Shown in pieces: positions 16,388 through 27,892 of a stretch of DNA of 64,000 nt. The notes under the pieces were generated by a model. It ran no database searches. It saw nothing but the letters and a program-made list of their open reading frames with translations, and was not told where the DNA came from. The DNA is from JAVJST01 sp040219295. Its GTDB lineage: Bacteria > Pseudomonadota > Alphaproteobacteria > Rhodospirillales > Casp-alpha2. A program made the position numbers and the translations under genes. The stretch is taken from the NCBI GenBank assembly GCA_040219295.1, contig JAVJST010000001.1:186001-250000 (forward strand), given 5' to 3'. The stretch's first letter is position 1. Each line of letters opens with the position of its first letter.

Positions 16388-16696
16388 ATGAAGCCCGAAG
16401 AACTGAAAACCATTCTCGAAGCCAAGAACGTCGAGTACCTGCTGCCGACATATGTCGATATGCACGGCGTCTCGAAGAGCAAGATGGTGCCGATCCATCA
16501 TTTCAACCGCATGATGTCGGGCTCTGAGCTTTGCACCGGCGCGGCGCTCGATGCGTTCGAAGCCGATCCGCTGACCGCCAGGGTCTTCGGGCCCGAGATG
16601 CACAACGCCTGGCTGGATTTCAAACGCCAGGAGTGGCTGTCATACATGAATCACGTCGCCGACTGGGAGCGGCGGCGTTACCTAAAGTTCTTCTGA
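16388..16696 (+). pseudogene. Internally deleted glutamine synthetase (GlnT-type) remnant
   Basis: This 102-codon frame joins both ends of a glutamine synthetase family protein. Residues 1-55 (MKPEELKTILEAKNVEYLL, then YVDMHGVSKSKMVPI and TGAALD) match the N-terminal beta-grasp of type III/GlnT-like enzymes. Residues 55-102 (AFEADPLTARVFGPEM, then WERRRYLKFF) match their extreme C-terminus. The roughly 340 residues between, including the whole catalytic domain, are missing. The junction at about 16544-16554 falls at GCGCTCGATG, a short sequence plausible at both ends. The reading frame and a good GGGGAG ribosome site survive, so a short protein may still be made, but it cannot be an active synthetase. 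Confidence 0.78.
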
Positions 16697-16697
16697 G

Positions 16698-17708
16698 GTG
16701 AGCGGAACACGACGATACGCACTCGGCGACGTCGAGCTGCAGTCCGGCGAAACGCTGCGCGATGCTGTTCTCGCCTATCGGACCTACGGCGCGCTCAACG
16801 AGGCGCGGGACAACGCGGTCGTCATACCGACCTTCTACACCGGCACGCTGGAACGCAACGAAGCTTACTTCGGGGCCGGCCGAGCCATCGATCCGGCCCG
16901 GCACTTCGTCGTCAATGTCGCACTGTTCGGTAACGCCGAGTCCACGTCGCCGTCCACCGCCAGTCCGCCGCAGGACAAGAGCCGTTTCCCGAAGACCACG
17001 TTTTTCGACAACGTCGCCTGCCAGCGCCGGCTGGTCGAGGATGAACAGGGCGTCAGACGCGTCCGCCTCGTCATGGGCTGGTCGATGGGCGGTTGCCAGT
17101 CGTTCCAGTGGGCCGCGCAGTGCCCGGACCTTGTCGATGCCATCCTGCCCGTGTGCGGATCGGCCAGAACGTCGCCGCACAACGTGCTGTTCCTCGAGGG
17201 CGTCAAGGCGGCACTGCTGGCCGACCCAGCGTTCAAAGGCGGTGACTACGACGATCCGCCGGTAGCCGGGCTCAAGGCTTTCGGCCGGGTCTATCTCGGC
17301 TGGGCCTACAGCCAGGGCTTCTTCCGAGAACACCGCTATCGCGACCTCGGGTTCGAAACCCTCGAAGACATGCTGACCGACTGGGAGAACGATCAGTTGT
17401 CGTGGGACGCCAACGATCTGCTGCACAAGCTGTGGACGTGGCAGCGCGGCGACGTCGGCGCCGGGCCGGCGTTCGGCGGCGATACGGACAAGGCTCTGGC
17501 CTCGATCCGCGCGCGCGCCATCGTCATGCCGTCGACGACGGATCTCTACTTCCGCGTCGAGGACAATCGCCGCGAGGTCGCGCGAATGCCGAACGCCGAA
17601 CTCCGGCCGTACGAGACCGACTGGGGCCACTGCGTCGCCAGCGGCGACAACGATCCGGCGTTCCACCGGTTTCTCGATGCCGCGGCGGCGGAACTGCTGG
17701 CCGACTGA
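16698..17708 (+). CDS. MetX-like alpha/beta hydrolase (homoserine acetyltransferase family)
   Basis: A 336-residue alpha/beta-hydrolase of the homoserine O-acetyltransferase family. The nucleophile elbow is LVMGWSMGGCQSFQWA (Ser near residue 130), and the terminal His lies in YETDWGHCVASG. Many members of this family beside amino-acid or amide metabolism genes are acyltransferases or hydrolases other than true MetX, so I do not give a symbol. It starts at GTG 16698, one base after the stop of the glutamine synthetase remnant, consistent with former translational coupling in an operon. Confidence 0.8.
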   Translation: MSGTRRYALGDVELQSGETLRDAVLAYRTYGALNEARDNAVVIPTFYTGTLERNEAYFGAGRAIDPARHFVVNVALFGNAESTSPSTASPPQDKSRFPKTTFFDNVACQRRLVEDEQGVRRVRLVMGWSMGGCQSFQWAAQCPDLVDAILPVCGSARTSPHNVLFLEGVKAALLADPAFKGGDYDDPPVAGLKAFGRVYLGWAYSQGFFREHRYRDLGFETLEDMLTDWENDQLSWDANDLLHKLWTWQRGDVGAGPAFGGDTDKALASIRARAIVMPSTTDLYFRVEDNRREVARMPNAELRPYETDWGHCVASGDNDPAFHRFLDAAAAELLAD

Positions 17709-17805
17709 AGCCGTCGCAAATCCCTTCCCTCGCCGACCCGAATCGGGCTAGGCAGTATCGGGGAGAGCCGATCGATCCATCGGCTCTGAGAACGGGGACA
17801 GGCAC

Positions 17806-19095
17806 ATGTTGGACCAGTACTTCAAGCTGTCGGAAAACGGCACCACGGCTCGCCGCGAGGTCATCGCCGGCGTCACCACGTTTCTGACGCTCGCATACAT
17901 CATCTTCGTCAACCCGGCGATCCTGTCGGACGCCGGCATGGACCACGGCGCCGTGTTCGTCGCGACATGCCTCGCCGCCGCCATCGGTACGGCGATCATG
18001 GGTTTCTACGCCAATTACCCGGTCGCTCTGGCGCCGGGCATGGGGCTGAACGCCTACTTCACCTATGGCGTGGTCCTGGGCATGGGGTACACGTGGCAGG
18101 TCGCCCTCGGCGCCGTGTTCATCTCCGGTGTCCTGTTCCTCATCCTTTCCCTGCTGCCGGTCCGGGAATGGATCATCAACGCCATCCCCCGCTCGCTGAA
18201 GATCGCGATCTCCGCCGGGATCGGGCTGTTCCTCGCGATCATCGCGCTAAAGAACGCCGGCATCGTCGTCGATCACCCGGCGACGCTGGTCACCCTCGGC
18301 GACCTGACGGCGTGGCCGCCGATCCTGGCGTCCGCCGGTTTTATCCTGATCGCCGTGCTGACGGCGCGCAGCGTGCCCGGCGCGATCATCATCGCCATTC
18401 TTCTCGTCACCATGTCCGGTGTGATGCTCGGCGTCAGCGAGGGCGGCGGGATCGTTTCCATGCCGCCGTCGATCGCGCCGACCTTCCTGCAGATGGATGT
18501 CGTCGGCGCACTCAACGTCGGCCTGATCGCCATCGTTTTCGCCTTCCTGTTCGTCGATCTGTTCGACACCGCGGGCACGCTGGTCGGTCTGGCGCACCGC
18601 GCCGGTATGCTGGATGCCGACGGCCGGCTGCCGAGGCTCCGCAAGGCGCTGATGGCGGATTCGACGGCGACCGTCGCCGGCGCCATGCTCGGAACGTCGA
18701 CGACGACGTCCTACATCGAGAGCGCGTCCGGCATGAACGCCGGCGGGCGCACCGGCCTGACCGCCGTGGTCGTCGCCGTGCTGTTCCTGGCCGCCCTGTT
18801 CTTCGCGCCGCTCGCCGGTATCGTGCCGGCCTACGCGACGGCGCCGGCGCTGCTGTTCGTCGCCTGCCTGATGGTGCGCGGCCTGGCCGAGATCGACTGG
18901 GACGACGTGACCGACGTCGCGCCCTGCGTGATCACGGCGATTTCCATGCCGCTGACGTTCTCGATCGCCACCGGCATCGGTTTCGGCTTCATCAGTTATG
19001 CGGTGATCAAGCTGCTGGGCGGACGCGGACACGAGGTCGGCGCGGCTGTCTGGGTGCTGGCCGGATTGTTCGTGATCAAGTTCGCGGTGCTTTAG
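17806..19095 (+). CDS. NCS2/AzgA-type purine permease
   Basis: A 429-residue integral membrane protein of the AzgA branch of nucleobase transporters (adenine, guanine, hypoxanthine). Telltale segments are FLTLAYIIFVNPAILSDAGM, ALAPGMGLNAYFTY and GTSTTTSYIESASG. About 12-14 membrane helices are visible and the length is standard. The start ATG 17806 follows GGGGACAGG. It converges with the MFS gene; the 115-base gap between the stops holds most of a triplicated 45-bp repeat with hairpins that may terminate both transcripts. Confidence 0.9.
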   Translation: MLDQYFKLSENGTTARREVIAGVTTFLTLAYIIFVNPAILSDAGMDHGAVFVATCLAAAIGTAIMGFYANYPVALAPGMGLNAYFTYGVVLGMGYTWQVALGAVFISGVLFLILSLLPVREWIINAIPRSLKIAISAGIGLFLAIIALKNAGIVVDHPATLVTLGDLTAWPPILASAGFILIAVLTARSVPGAIIIAILLVTMSGVMLGVSEGGGIVSMPPSIAPTFLQMDVVGALNVGLIAIVFAFLFVDLFDTAGTLVGLAHRAGMLDADGRLPRLRKALMADSTATVAGAMLGTSTTTSYIESASGMNAGGRTGLTAVVVAVLFLAALFFAPLAGIVPAYATAPALLFVACLMVRGLAEIDWDDVTDVAPCVITAISMPLTFSIATGIGFGFISYAVIKLLGGRGHEVGAAVWVLAGLFVIKFAVL

Positions 19096-19110
19096 GCGGC
19101 ACGCGCCGCC

Positions 19111-19245
19111 GCGGTTTTAAGCCGCACGCGCCGCGGGGAGCGGCGCTTCGCGGACGCGGGTTTAAGCCGCACGCGCCGCGGGGAGCGGCGCTTCGCGGAC
19201 GCGGTTTTAAGCCGCACGCGCCGCGGGGAGCGGCGCTTCGCGGAC
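19111..19245. repeat. Three tandem 45-bp repeats between convergent azgA-type and MFS genes
   Basis: Units start at 19111, 19156 and 19201 and differ at only about one base. Each unit contains a perfect 7-bp hairpin, GCGCCGC and GCGGCGC around GGGGA. The last unit includes the 3' end and stop codon of the minus-strand MFS gene (its C-terminus REAPLPAARAA), so the array looks like a local triplication of that gene's tail. The other two copies lie beyond the stop. A degenerate partial unit sits at 19095-19110. Confidence 0.92.
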
Positions 19246-20454
19246 GGGCAGGTGAATGATCGCCGAGAACGCGCCGACGCCGACGCCGACCCACCAGACG
19301 AAGTCGTACGATCCGTACAGGTCGTACATGAAGCCGCCCATCCAGACGCCGAGGAAACTGCCGAGCTGGTGCGACAGGAACACCACGCCGTAGAGCGTGC
19401 CCATGTAGCGCAGTCCGTAGATGTGCGCGATCAGGCCCGAGGTCAGCGGCACGGTGGCGAGCCACAACGACCCCATGGCGACGGAGAAAACCATCACCGT
19501 GACGGGCGTCATCGGCACGAGGATGAACCACGCGGCGACGATGGTTCGTCCGGTGTAGATCGCTGCCAGCAGGTACTTCTTGGAGAAATACCGGCCGAGC
19601 GCGCCGGCCGTGATCGTGCCGGCGATGTTGGCAAGCCCGATGACGGCGATGGCGAAGGCGCCGAGCGCGGACGTCGTGTCGACGCCGAGGGCGGCGAACA
19701 CGCCGCCGTCGGGAATCGCGGCGCAGGCTTCGGTCACGAACGCCGGGAAGTGCGCGGTGACGAAGGCGAGCTGGTAGCCGCAGGAGAAGAAACCGAGAAA
19801 GATCATGAAGTAGCTCGGGTCGCGCAGCGCCTTGACCAGGACCTCGGAGAACGTCTCCTCGAGTTCCTGCTTGGTGGCGGCGCGGCCGGGCCCCAGCATC
19901 GGCAGCACCAGCATGACGGCGATGATCGCGAGAGCGAAGATCACGAAGACCTCGGACCAGTTCATGACCCGAAGCAGCGCCTCGGCGATCGGCGGTCCGA
20001 CGACCTGCCCCGCCGAGCCGGCGGCGGTGGTGATGCCGAGCGCCAGGGACCGGTGTTCGTCGGACGCAGCACGTCCGACGATCGAGAGGATCACGCCGAA
20101 ACCGGTGCCGGCGATGCCGAAGCCGACGAGGACCTCGAGCAGATGATGGGCGCCCGGTGTGACCGCCCCGGCCGACAGCACGAGGCCGACGGCGTACGCG
20201 AGCGCCCCCAGCATGATGGCCCGCTTGTCGCCGAACTTCTCGGCGATGGCGGCGAAGATCGGCTGACCGATGCCCCAGGCGAGGTTCTGGATGGCGATGG
20301 CCATGGAGAACTCCGAGCGCAGCCAGCCGAACTGATCGGCGATCGGGATCTGGAAAACCCCGAAACTGGCGCGAATCGCGAACCCGGTCAGCAGCACGAG
20401 GCAGCTGGCGATCAGCACGGGCGTGAACAGCGAGGGCGCGGTCTTGTCGCTCAT
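19207..20454 (-). CDS. MFS transporter (oxalate/formate-antiporter-like)
   Basis: A 415-residue 12-helix major facilitator protein, with a cytoplasmic loop near residue 205 (GPGRAATKQELEETFSEVL). The N-terminal region with IRASFGVFQIPIADQFGW and SMAIAIQNLAWGIGQPIF resembles the OFA and monocarboxylate-type MFS branch. The substrate is unknown. Its last codons and stop lie within the 45-bp repeat, so its C-terminal REAPLPAARAA is the tail that was multiplied. It has no same-strand partner nearby. Confidence 0.88.
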   Translation of the reverse strand: MSDKTAPSLFTPVLIASCLVLLTGFAIRASFGVFQIPIADQFGWLRSEFSMAIAIQNLAWGIGQPIFAAIAEKFGDKRAIMLGALAYAVGLVLSAGAVTPGAHHLLEVLVGFGIAGTGFGVILSIVGRAASDEHRSLALGITTAAGSAGQVVGPPIAEALLRVMNWSEVFVIFALAIIAVMLVLPMLGPGRAATKQELEETFSEVLVKALRDPSYFMIFLGFFSCGYQLAFVTAHFPAFVTEACAAIPDGGVFAALGVDTTSALGAFAIAVIGLANIAGTITAGALGRYFSKKYLLAAIYTGRTIVAAWFILVPMTPVTVMVFSVAMGSLWLATVPLTSGLIAHIYGLRYMGTLYGVVFLSHQLGSFLGVWMGGFMYDLYGSYDFVWWVGVGVGAFSAIIHLPVREAPLPAARAA

Positions 20455-20733
20455 CTTCAGGTCTTTCGCGAAGTTCGCCTGATCATCGGGCTTTTTGTTC
20501 CGGGCGCAATGGCCGATATGTTTCGGTTACATTTCAGGCGGATCGCCTGATTCTCCTTATTCCGGGTCTGTCAGGGTTCTGTCAGCAACAGGCCGTATGG
20601 TCATGGTTAATCCGACGGGGTGCATCACATTCCAGCCGAGCCCCCCTCAGCCGCGCATGAGATGTGCCTCGTCGGGTTCCCAAGAAGAAAAACAACAACG
20701 CGGTTGCCTTCTCGATCCGACGGATCTCCGAAA

Positions 20734-20823
20734 ATGTCCTTAACGATACTCTTGGTCGCGTTGGCCGCGGTGGCAGGCGCTGTTGTGGTTCTAGTTTTCT
20801 ACATGTCCGACAGGGGCTGCTGA
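20734..20823 (+). CDS. Putative 29-residue single-span membrane peptide
   Basis: The frame MSLTILLVALAAVAGAVVVL continues with VFYMSDRGC and then stops, giving one strongly hydrophobic helix followed by a short polar tail. Such uninterrupted hydrophobicity with a clean start is unusual by chance. The ribosome site is weak (GGATCTCCG), which lowers confidence. It lies alone between the MFS gene and a small two-helix membrane protein. The 279 bases before it hold no other recognisable feature. Confidence 0.4.
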   Translation: MSLTILLVALAAVAGAVVVLVFYMSDRGC

Positions 20824-20909
20824 GCCGACGTGCGTGGCGTGGCCGCCGGAGCTTCGGCGGCGCCCACGTCTTGCCAGTCGTGTGCACGGTTCGGCATACT
20901 GCGCCGGAC

Positions 20910-21197
20910 GTGAATGCTCCGCCCCCCACCCGTTCCCCTGAGCCGCGAACAGCAGTTCCCCGCCCGGCCGCGCCGGCGCTGGTGTCGCTCGTCGTGCTGA
21001 TTGCCGGCGGTCTCACGGTCGCCGTGATCGTGTTACAGTTCGAGTTCGTGCCCGTCGGCCGCCAGATCGCCTGGCTCGGCGCGAGTTTCACCCTGACGGC
21101 GGCGTGCGTCGCCTATGTCGTGCAGAATGCCCGGCGAACGGAATGGGACGAGGCCGCGTACGAAACGGTCAGACGCCGTCTTGAGGCGAAGCACTAG
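20910..21197 (+). CDS. Small two-helix membrane protein (95 aa)
   Basis: A putative GTG-started frame with a Pro-rich N-terminus, two membrane helices (LVSLVVLIAGGLTVAVIVL, and AWLGASFTLTAACVAYVVQ) and a charged C-terminal tail ending RRRLEAKH. The hydrophobic pattern supports coding, but the start is uncertain; upstream frames are Arg-rich and unlikely. No family is recognised. It converges with the 57-aa gene, 11 bases apart. Confidence 0.5.
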   Translation: MNAPPPTRSPEPRTAVPRPAAPALVSLVVLIAGGLTVAVIVLQFEFVPVGRQIAWLGASFTLTAACVAYVVQNARRTEWDEAAYETVRRRLEAKH

Positions 21198-21208
21198 GGG
21201 GTCGCGGA

Positions 21209-21382
21209 TCAGCTTTCCAGCTGCTCCTGCATCGGCACGCAGTAGAAGTCCTTCCGAATGCCCCGGGCCTTGAGGTATTCGACGCGCTCGACACACGCTT
21301 CGAACGACGCGAACGGCGTGTTGAACATCGGTTTGTTCTCGGATGCCCCGATCACCATCAGGACGAAAACGACTGCGGTCAT
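21209..21382 (-). CDS. Small exported or membrane peptide (57 aa)
   Basis: A 57-residue protein with a short hydrophobic start (MTAVVFVLMVIGAS), then FASFEACVERVEYLKARG and DFYCVPMQEQ. The two cysteines in the exported part could form a disulfide. A strong AGGAG ribosome site lies seven bases before the ATG at 21382, which favours this start over longer frames. Similar short proteins occur as unannotated hypotheticals in alphaproteobacteria; the function is unknown. Confidence 0.62.
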   Translation of the reverse strand: MTAVVFVLMVIGASENKPMFNTPFASFEACVERVEYLKARGIRKDFYCVPMQEQLES

Positions 21383-21575
21383 GTGTTGTCTCCTTTCAGC
21401 GGCCTCGCGGCCTCGATCATGGGGCAGAGGAAAACACACGGACCTTGTCCCTGCCTGAACGGCCGCTTGCACAAGACTGACGTATTCTTGACGGCAACCT
21501 GACAGGCTGCGCGCAACGTCGGGAAGGCACGACTTTTTCGATACCGGAGCCGGCATTCGGTGCTATCAGGGTGTC

Positions 21576-22718
21576 ATGCTGAATCACCCTTTCGCCGTCT
21601 ACCGGGCCTCGCTTGCGGCCAAGCTGCGCCGCCTGTTGCGGGGCGCCCACGACCCCTATCTGCCGCTGCCGGAGGGCACCCGGCTGAGCCCGTCGCTCGG
21701 CATCGCGGCGGCCTATGCCGCCGCGCCGCGCAAACTGTCGTTCGAAACCGTCGCCGACCCGCGTGCATGGCAGACCGCGGCACGCGCCAAGCTGGCCGAG
21801 ATCACCGGTTATCATGCGGACCGCGACCGCCCGGTCGTGACCCGCGAGGAGCCGCAGGTGCCGCTTGGCGGCGGTCTGGTGCGCCGCAGTTTCTATCTGC
21901 GGATCCGCCCGGAGACCGACCTGCCGGTTCACCTCGTCTATCGCGAGCCCATGCCGGACGCGGCGCCCATCTATCTGCATCTCGCCGGGTCGACCTCGGG
22001 GGTGCACCTGGCATGGGGCGACACCCGCCTGCCGATCGACCACGAACGCATTCGCATCGGCGCGGACATGGCGCGCCAGGCCGCCGGGCGCGGCTATGTC
22101 GCGGTCGCCATCGAGCAGGCCGGCTACGGCGAACGCGGCGAGCGGGCGCTGGCCAAGCGCTCCGGCAACGCGACCATCGACACGGCCAATCACCTGTTGC
22201 TGCTCGGGCGTACGCTGATGGGCGACGGCGCATCCGACGTGTCGTCGGCGATCGACTGGCTACTGTCCGTAGACTCGCCGGTGCCGGCCGACGATGAGCG
22301 GCTGTTCCTGTTCGGGCATTCGGCGGGCGGTACCCTGGCCCAGTTCGCCGCGGCGCTGGATACGCGGATTCGCGGCGTTCTGGCGAGCGGTTCGGTCGGC
22401 CCGGTACGCGAAACCATCGGCGCGCGGGCGTCCGGCACCGGACACGGCATCGTGCCGGGTTTCCTCACCTGGTTCGACACGCCCGACCTGATCGCGCTGG
22501 TCGCGCCGCGCCCCTACATCGGCCTGAGCGGCACCGGCGATCACATCTTCCCGTTCGCCGGCGTCGAGAAGGCCGTCGCGGCGGCACGGCCGTTCTACGA
22601 GCGCCTGGACGCCGCAGGCGCGCTCCACGCCGTCGCCGCCGAGGGCAAGCACCAGTATCACCCGGGGCCGTCATGGGCGGCGTGGGAGCAGTGGATCGAC
22701 CCGGCGAACAGCCGGTAA
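21576..22718 (+). CDS. Alpha/beta hydrolase (acetyl-xylan-esterase/dienelactone-hydrolase-like)
   Basis: A 380-residue alpha/beta hydrolase with the nucleophile elbow LFLFGHSAGGTLAQ (Ser near residue 250), IEQAGYGERGERAL, and an acid/His pair in LSGTGDHIFPF and AEGKHQYHPG. The overall order resembles cephalosporin-C-deacetylase/acetyl-xylan-esterase relatives. No signal peptide is seen, so it is cytoplasmic. It is monocistronic, with a strong intrinsic terminator about 110 bases after the stop. The substrate cannot be inferred. Confidence 0.8.
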   Translation: MLNHPFAVYRASLAAKLRRLLRGAHDPYLPLPEGTRLSPSLGIAAAYAAAPRKLSFETVADPRAWQTAARAKLAEITGYHADRDRPVVTREEPQVPLGGGLVRRSFYLRIRPETDLPVHLVYREPMPDAAPIYLHLAGSTSGVHLAWGDTRLPIDHERIRIGADMARQAAGRGYVAVAIEQAGYGERGERALAKRSGNATIDTANHLLLLGRTLMGDGASDVSSAIDWLLSVDSPVPADDERLFLFGHSAGGTLAQFAAALDTRIRGVLASGSVGPVRETIGARASGTGHGIVPGFLTWFDTPDLIALVAPRPYIGLSGTGDHIFPFAGVEKAVAAARPFYERLDAAGALHAVAAEGKHQYHPGPSWAAWEQWIDPANSR

Positions 22719-22825
22719 CCGACGGTGATCCACCGGGCGCTGCTTTCCGTAAAAGATTCAATACCCCGGACGATCAGTTTTCTCCCTCCCCTCCCAACCT
22801 GATCGTGTCAATTCTCTGGGACTCT

Positions 22826-22856
22826 GGCCCTCGGCTTCCGCCGGGGGCCCTTTTTT
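22826..22856 (+). terminator. Rho-independent terminator after the alpha/beta hydrolase gene
   Basis: GGCCCTCGGC (22826-22835) pairs with GCCGGGGGCC (22840-22849) around TTCC, with one G-T wobble, and is followed by C and six T residues (22851-22856). It is oriented on the plus strand. Confidence 0.9.
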
Positions 22857-22926
22857 GCGGCACCTGTTCGCGACGGCGAAGGCACACGCAGGAGGCGGGG
22901 AAACTGTGCAGGGGGAAGTTGAGAAA

Positions 22927-23002
22927 TGGTGAGCGCGACAGGATTCGAACCTGTGACCGTCTGATTAAAAGTCAGATGCTCTACCAACTGAGCTACGCGC
23001 CC
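22927..23002 (-). tRNA. tRNA-Lys(TTT)
   Basis: The minus strand folds as a full tRNA. The acceptor stem is GGGCGCG with CGCGCTC, the D-arm contains AGCTCAGTTGGTAGAGC, the anticodon loop CTTTTAA carries TTT, and the T-arm has GGTTCGAATCC. The 3' CCA is encoded (22927-22929). It lies between the terminator of the hydrolase gene and coaD. Confidence 0.97.
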
Positions 23003-23093
23003 TCACCAAGGGCTGCCGACAAAAACGCCCGAGTGGGCTCCGCGTCGGCGGACGCGGCAAACTAGTCGCCGCGGGCGGGTTGGTCAACGCCGC

Positions 23094-23599
23094 TTACGTC
23101 CCTTTTGCGCCGAAATATTCCTTCACCCTCGCGTTCACCGCCGGCGATACGAACGTCGAGACGTCGCCGCCGAGACGCGCGATCTCCTTGACGAAGCGAG
23201 ACGAGATGAACTGGTTGGTTTCGGACGCCATCAGGAACACGGTTTCGATGTCGTCGTTGAGGCGCGCGTTCATAGCCGCCATCTGGAATTCGTACTCGAA
23301 GTCGGATACGGCGCGCAGGCCCCGGACGATCATCGAGGCGCCCTGCTCGGCGACGAAATCGACCAGCAGGTTGGAAAACGAGACGACGCGGATCTCGGCG
23401 CCGCCGTTGCCGCGCAGCCGCGCGATATCGGCCTCGACCATCGCGGAGCGTTCCGCGAGCGTGAACATCGGGCCCTTGCCGTCGTTCTCGGCAATGGCGA
23501 TGACCAGTTCGTCGACCACGTGCTGGGCGCGGCTGATGATGTCCATGTGGCCGTTGGTGATCGGGTCGAAGGTCCCCGGATAGACGCCGACACGCTTGC

Positions 23600-23603
<4 letters not shown>
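23094..23603 (-). CDS. coaD: Phosphopantetheine adenylyltransferase
   Basis: Transfers AMP to 4'-phosphopantetheine, the penultimate step of coenzyme A synthesis. The 169-residue protein has the nucleotidyltransferase signature YPGTFDPITNGHMDII with the catalytic His of the NGH motif, RGLRAVSDFEYEFQMA, and the C-terminal ETNQFISSRFVKEIA segment. All are standard. Its ATG overlaps the gyrA stop by four bases (ATGA), so it is translated as the second gene of a gyrA-coaD unit. Confidence 0.97.
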
Positions 23604-26491
<2,888 letters not shown>

Positions 26492-26521
26492 CGAAAAAAC
26501 TTTCAGTTATTTCAAAATGTT

Positions 26522-26543
26522 AGAGGCCCGGAATCGGGCCTCT
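26522..26543 (-). terminator. 9-bp hairpin between the MFS gene and gyrA
   Basis: AGAGGCCCG (26522-26530) and CGGGCCTCT (26535-26543) form a perfect stem with a four-base loop. On the minus strand it follows the MFS stop by about 50 bases and is followed by AACATTTTG, a weak T-run, so it probably terminates the decarboxylase-MFS transcript before gyrA. It could also lie in the gyrA leader. Confidence 0.6.
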
Positions 26544-26595
26544 CTGCCAGTGCTGATTATAGCCTTTTCGGCAGGTGCGAACAAGCAAGGGACGG

Positions 26596-27840
26596 TTAAT
26601 TTTCGGCCACTCGGATACCGGCCCGCCGCCGCTGAACGTGCAGCCACAGCACGGTGGCGAAGACCACGGTCACCGGCACCGCGACGGCGTAGTTGACCGC
26701 CTGCCAGCCGATTGCCGAGAGCAGCACGCCGGACGAGAAACTGGCCGCGGCGGAAGCCGAGAACACGCAGAAGTCGTTCAGGGCCTGGACCTTGGACTTC
26801 TCTTCCAGCGTATAGGTCTCGGCGAGCAGCGTGGTGCCGCCGATGAACATGAAATTCCAGCCGATGCCGATGGCGAACAGCCCCATCCAGAAGTGGATGA
26901 ACTCGATGCCGGTCAGGTTGATGATCATGGCCGCGGCGGTGAACACGCAGCCGACCATGATGATCGCCGTGACCCCGTACCAGCGGATCAGCGTGCCGGT
27001 GAAGAAGCTCGGCGCGAACATGGCGAACACGTGCCACTGGATGACCGACGCGGTGTCGCTGAAGCTGTGGCCGCAGATGTCCATGGCGAGCGGCGTCGCG
27101 GTCATCACCAGCGCCATCATGGCGTAGCCGATCATGGCCGAGGCGACGGCGACGATCAGCGTCGGCTGGCGGGCGATCTCGCGGAGCGGGCGGCCGCCGT
27201 GGGTGATCCCGGTGGCATGGGGCCTGGGGATGCGAAGCCCGGACATCACCACCATGCCGGCGACGGCGAGCCCGCTGTAGGCCAGGTACGTGCCGGCATA
27301 GAGCGCGTCGGATATCCAGTCGACGGAGAGCTTGGCCAGCGCCGGCCCGACGAAGCACGCGATGACGCCGCCCGCCAGTACCCAACTGACCGCGCGGGCG
27401 TTGTAGTCGGCGGGCGTCGCCTCTATGGCGGCGAAGCGGTAGTAATTCTGGACCGCGCCCGCGGTGCCGACGAGGAGGCCCGAGAGGCACAGCATGCCGA
27501 ATGAGTGGAACTCGGCAATCGCGGCGTAGCCGACCAGGCCGCCGGCGAGCGCGATCGTCTGGCCGATCAGGAAACCGGCGCGCCGCCCGATGCGGCCCAT
27601 GATCAGCGACGCCGGGATCGTCGTCAGCATGGTCGCCAGCATCTGCAGCGCCATCGGCAGGGTCGCCAGCGACGCATCGCCGGCGAGGTCGCGCCCGGCG
27701 AGCGAGATCACGGTGGTCAGCACGACGAGGCCCGAGAATCCGAAGGCCTGGCTGATCGACAGTACCGCGAGATTGCGTTTGGCGAGGCCGTCGATCATCG
27801 CTGTGTTCCAGATGGTGGTGGCGTTGTACGGCCGCACCAT
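26596..27840 (-). CDS. MFS transporter next to a PLP decarboxylase
   Basis: A 12-helix major facilitator of about 414 residues with the loop motif LIMGRIGRRAGFLIGQ between helices 2 and 3 and a central charged loop (LRIPRPHATGITHGGRPLRE). I start at ATG 27840 (MVRPYN); ATG 27798 (MIDGLAKRN) also fits, and no ribosome site decides between them. The longer frame to 27951 overlaps the decarboxylase gene and is unlikely. Standing 52 bases after the decarboxylase on the same strand, it could move the amino acid or the amine product, which is inference. Confidence 0.85.
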   Translation of the reverse strand: MVRPYNATTIWNTAMIDGLAKRNLAVLSISQAFGFSGLVVLTTVISLAGRDLAGDASLATLPMALQMLATMLTTIPASLIMGRIGRRAGFLIGQTIALAGGLVGYAAIAEFHSFGMLCLSGLLVGTAGAVQNYYRFAAIEATPADYNARAVSWVLAGGVIACFVGPALAKLSVDWISDALYAGTYLAYSGLAVAGMVVMSGLRIPRPHATGITHGGRPLREIARQPTLIVAVASAMIGYAMMALVMTATPLAMDICGHSFSDTASVIQWHVFAMFAPSFFTGTLIRWYGVTAIIMVGCVFTAAAMIINLTGIEFIHFWMGLFAIGIGWNFMFIGGTTLLAETYTLEEKSKVQALNDFCVFSASAAASFSSGVLLSAIGWQAVNYAVAVPVTVVFATVLWLHVQRRRAGIRVAEN

Positions 27841-27892
27841 AGCGGCTCGTCCGCCCGGGCGGGAGCCGCATCGCGTTTCAGCCGTGTATCCG

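Noticed and set aside
19111..19245. 45-bp repeats as a CRISPR array
   Set aside because: The units are directly tandem with no spacers, and the last unit is part of the MFS gene.
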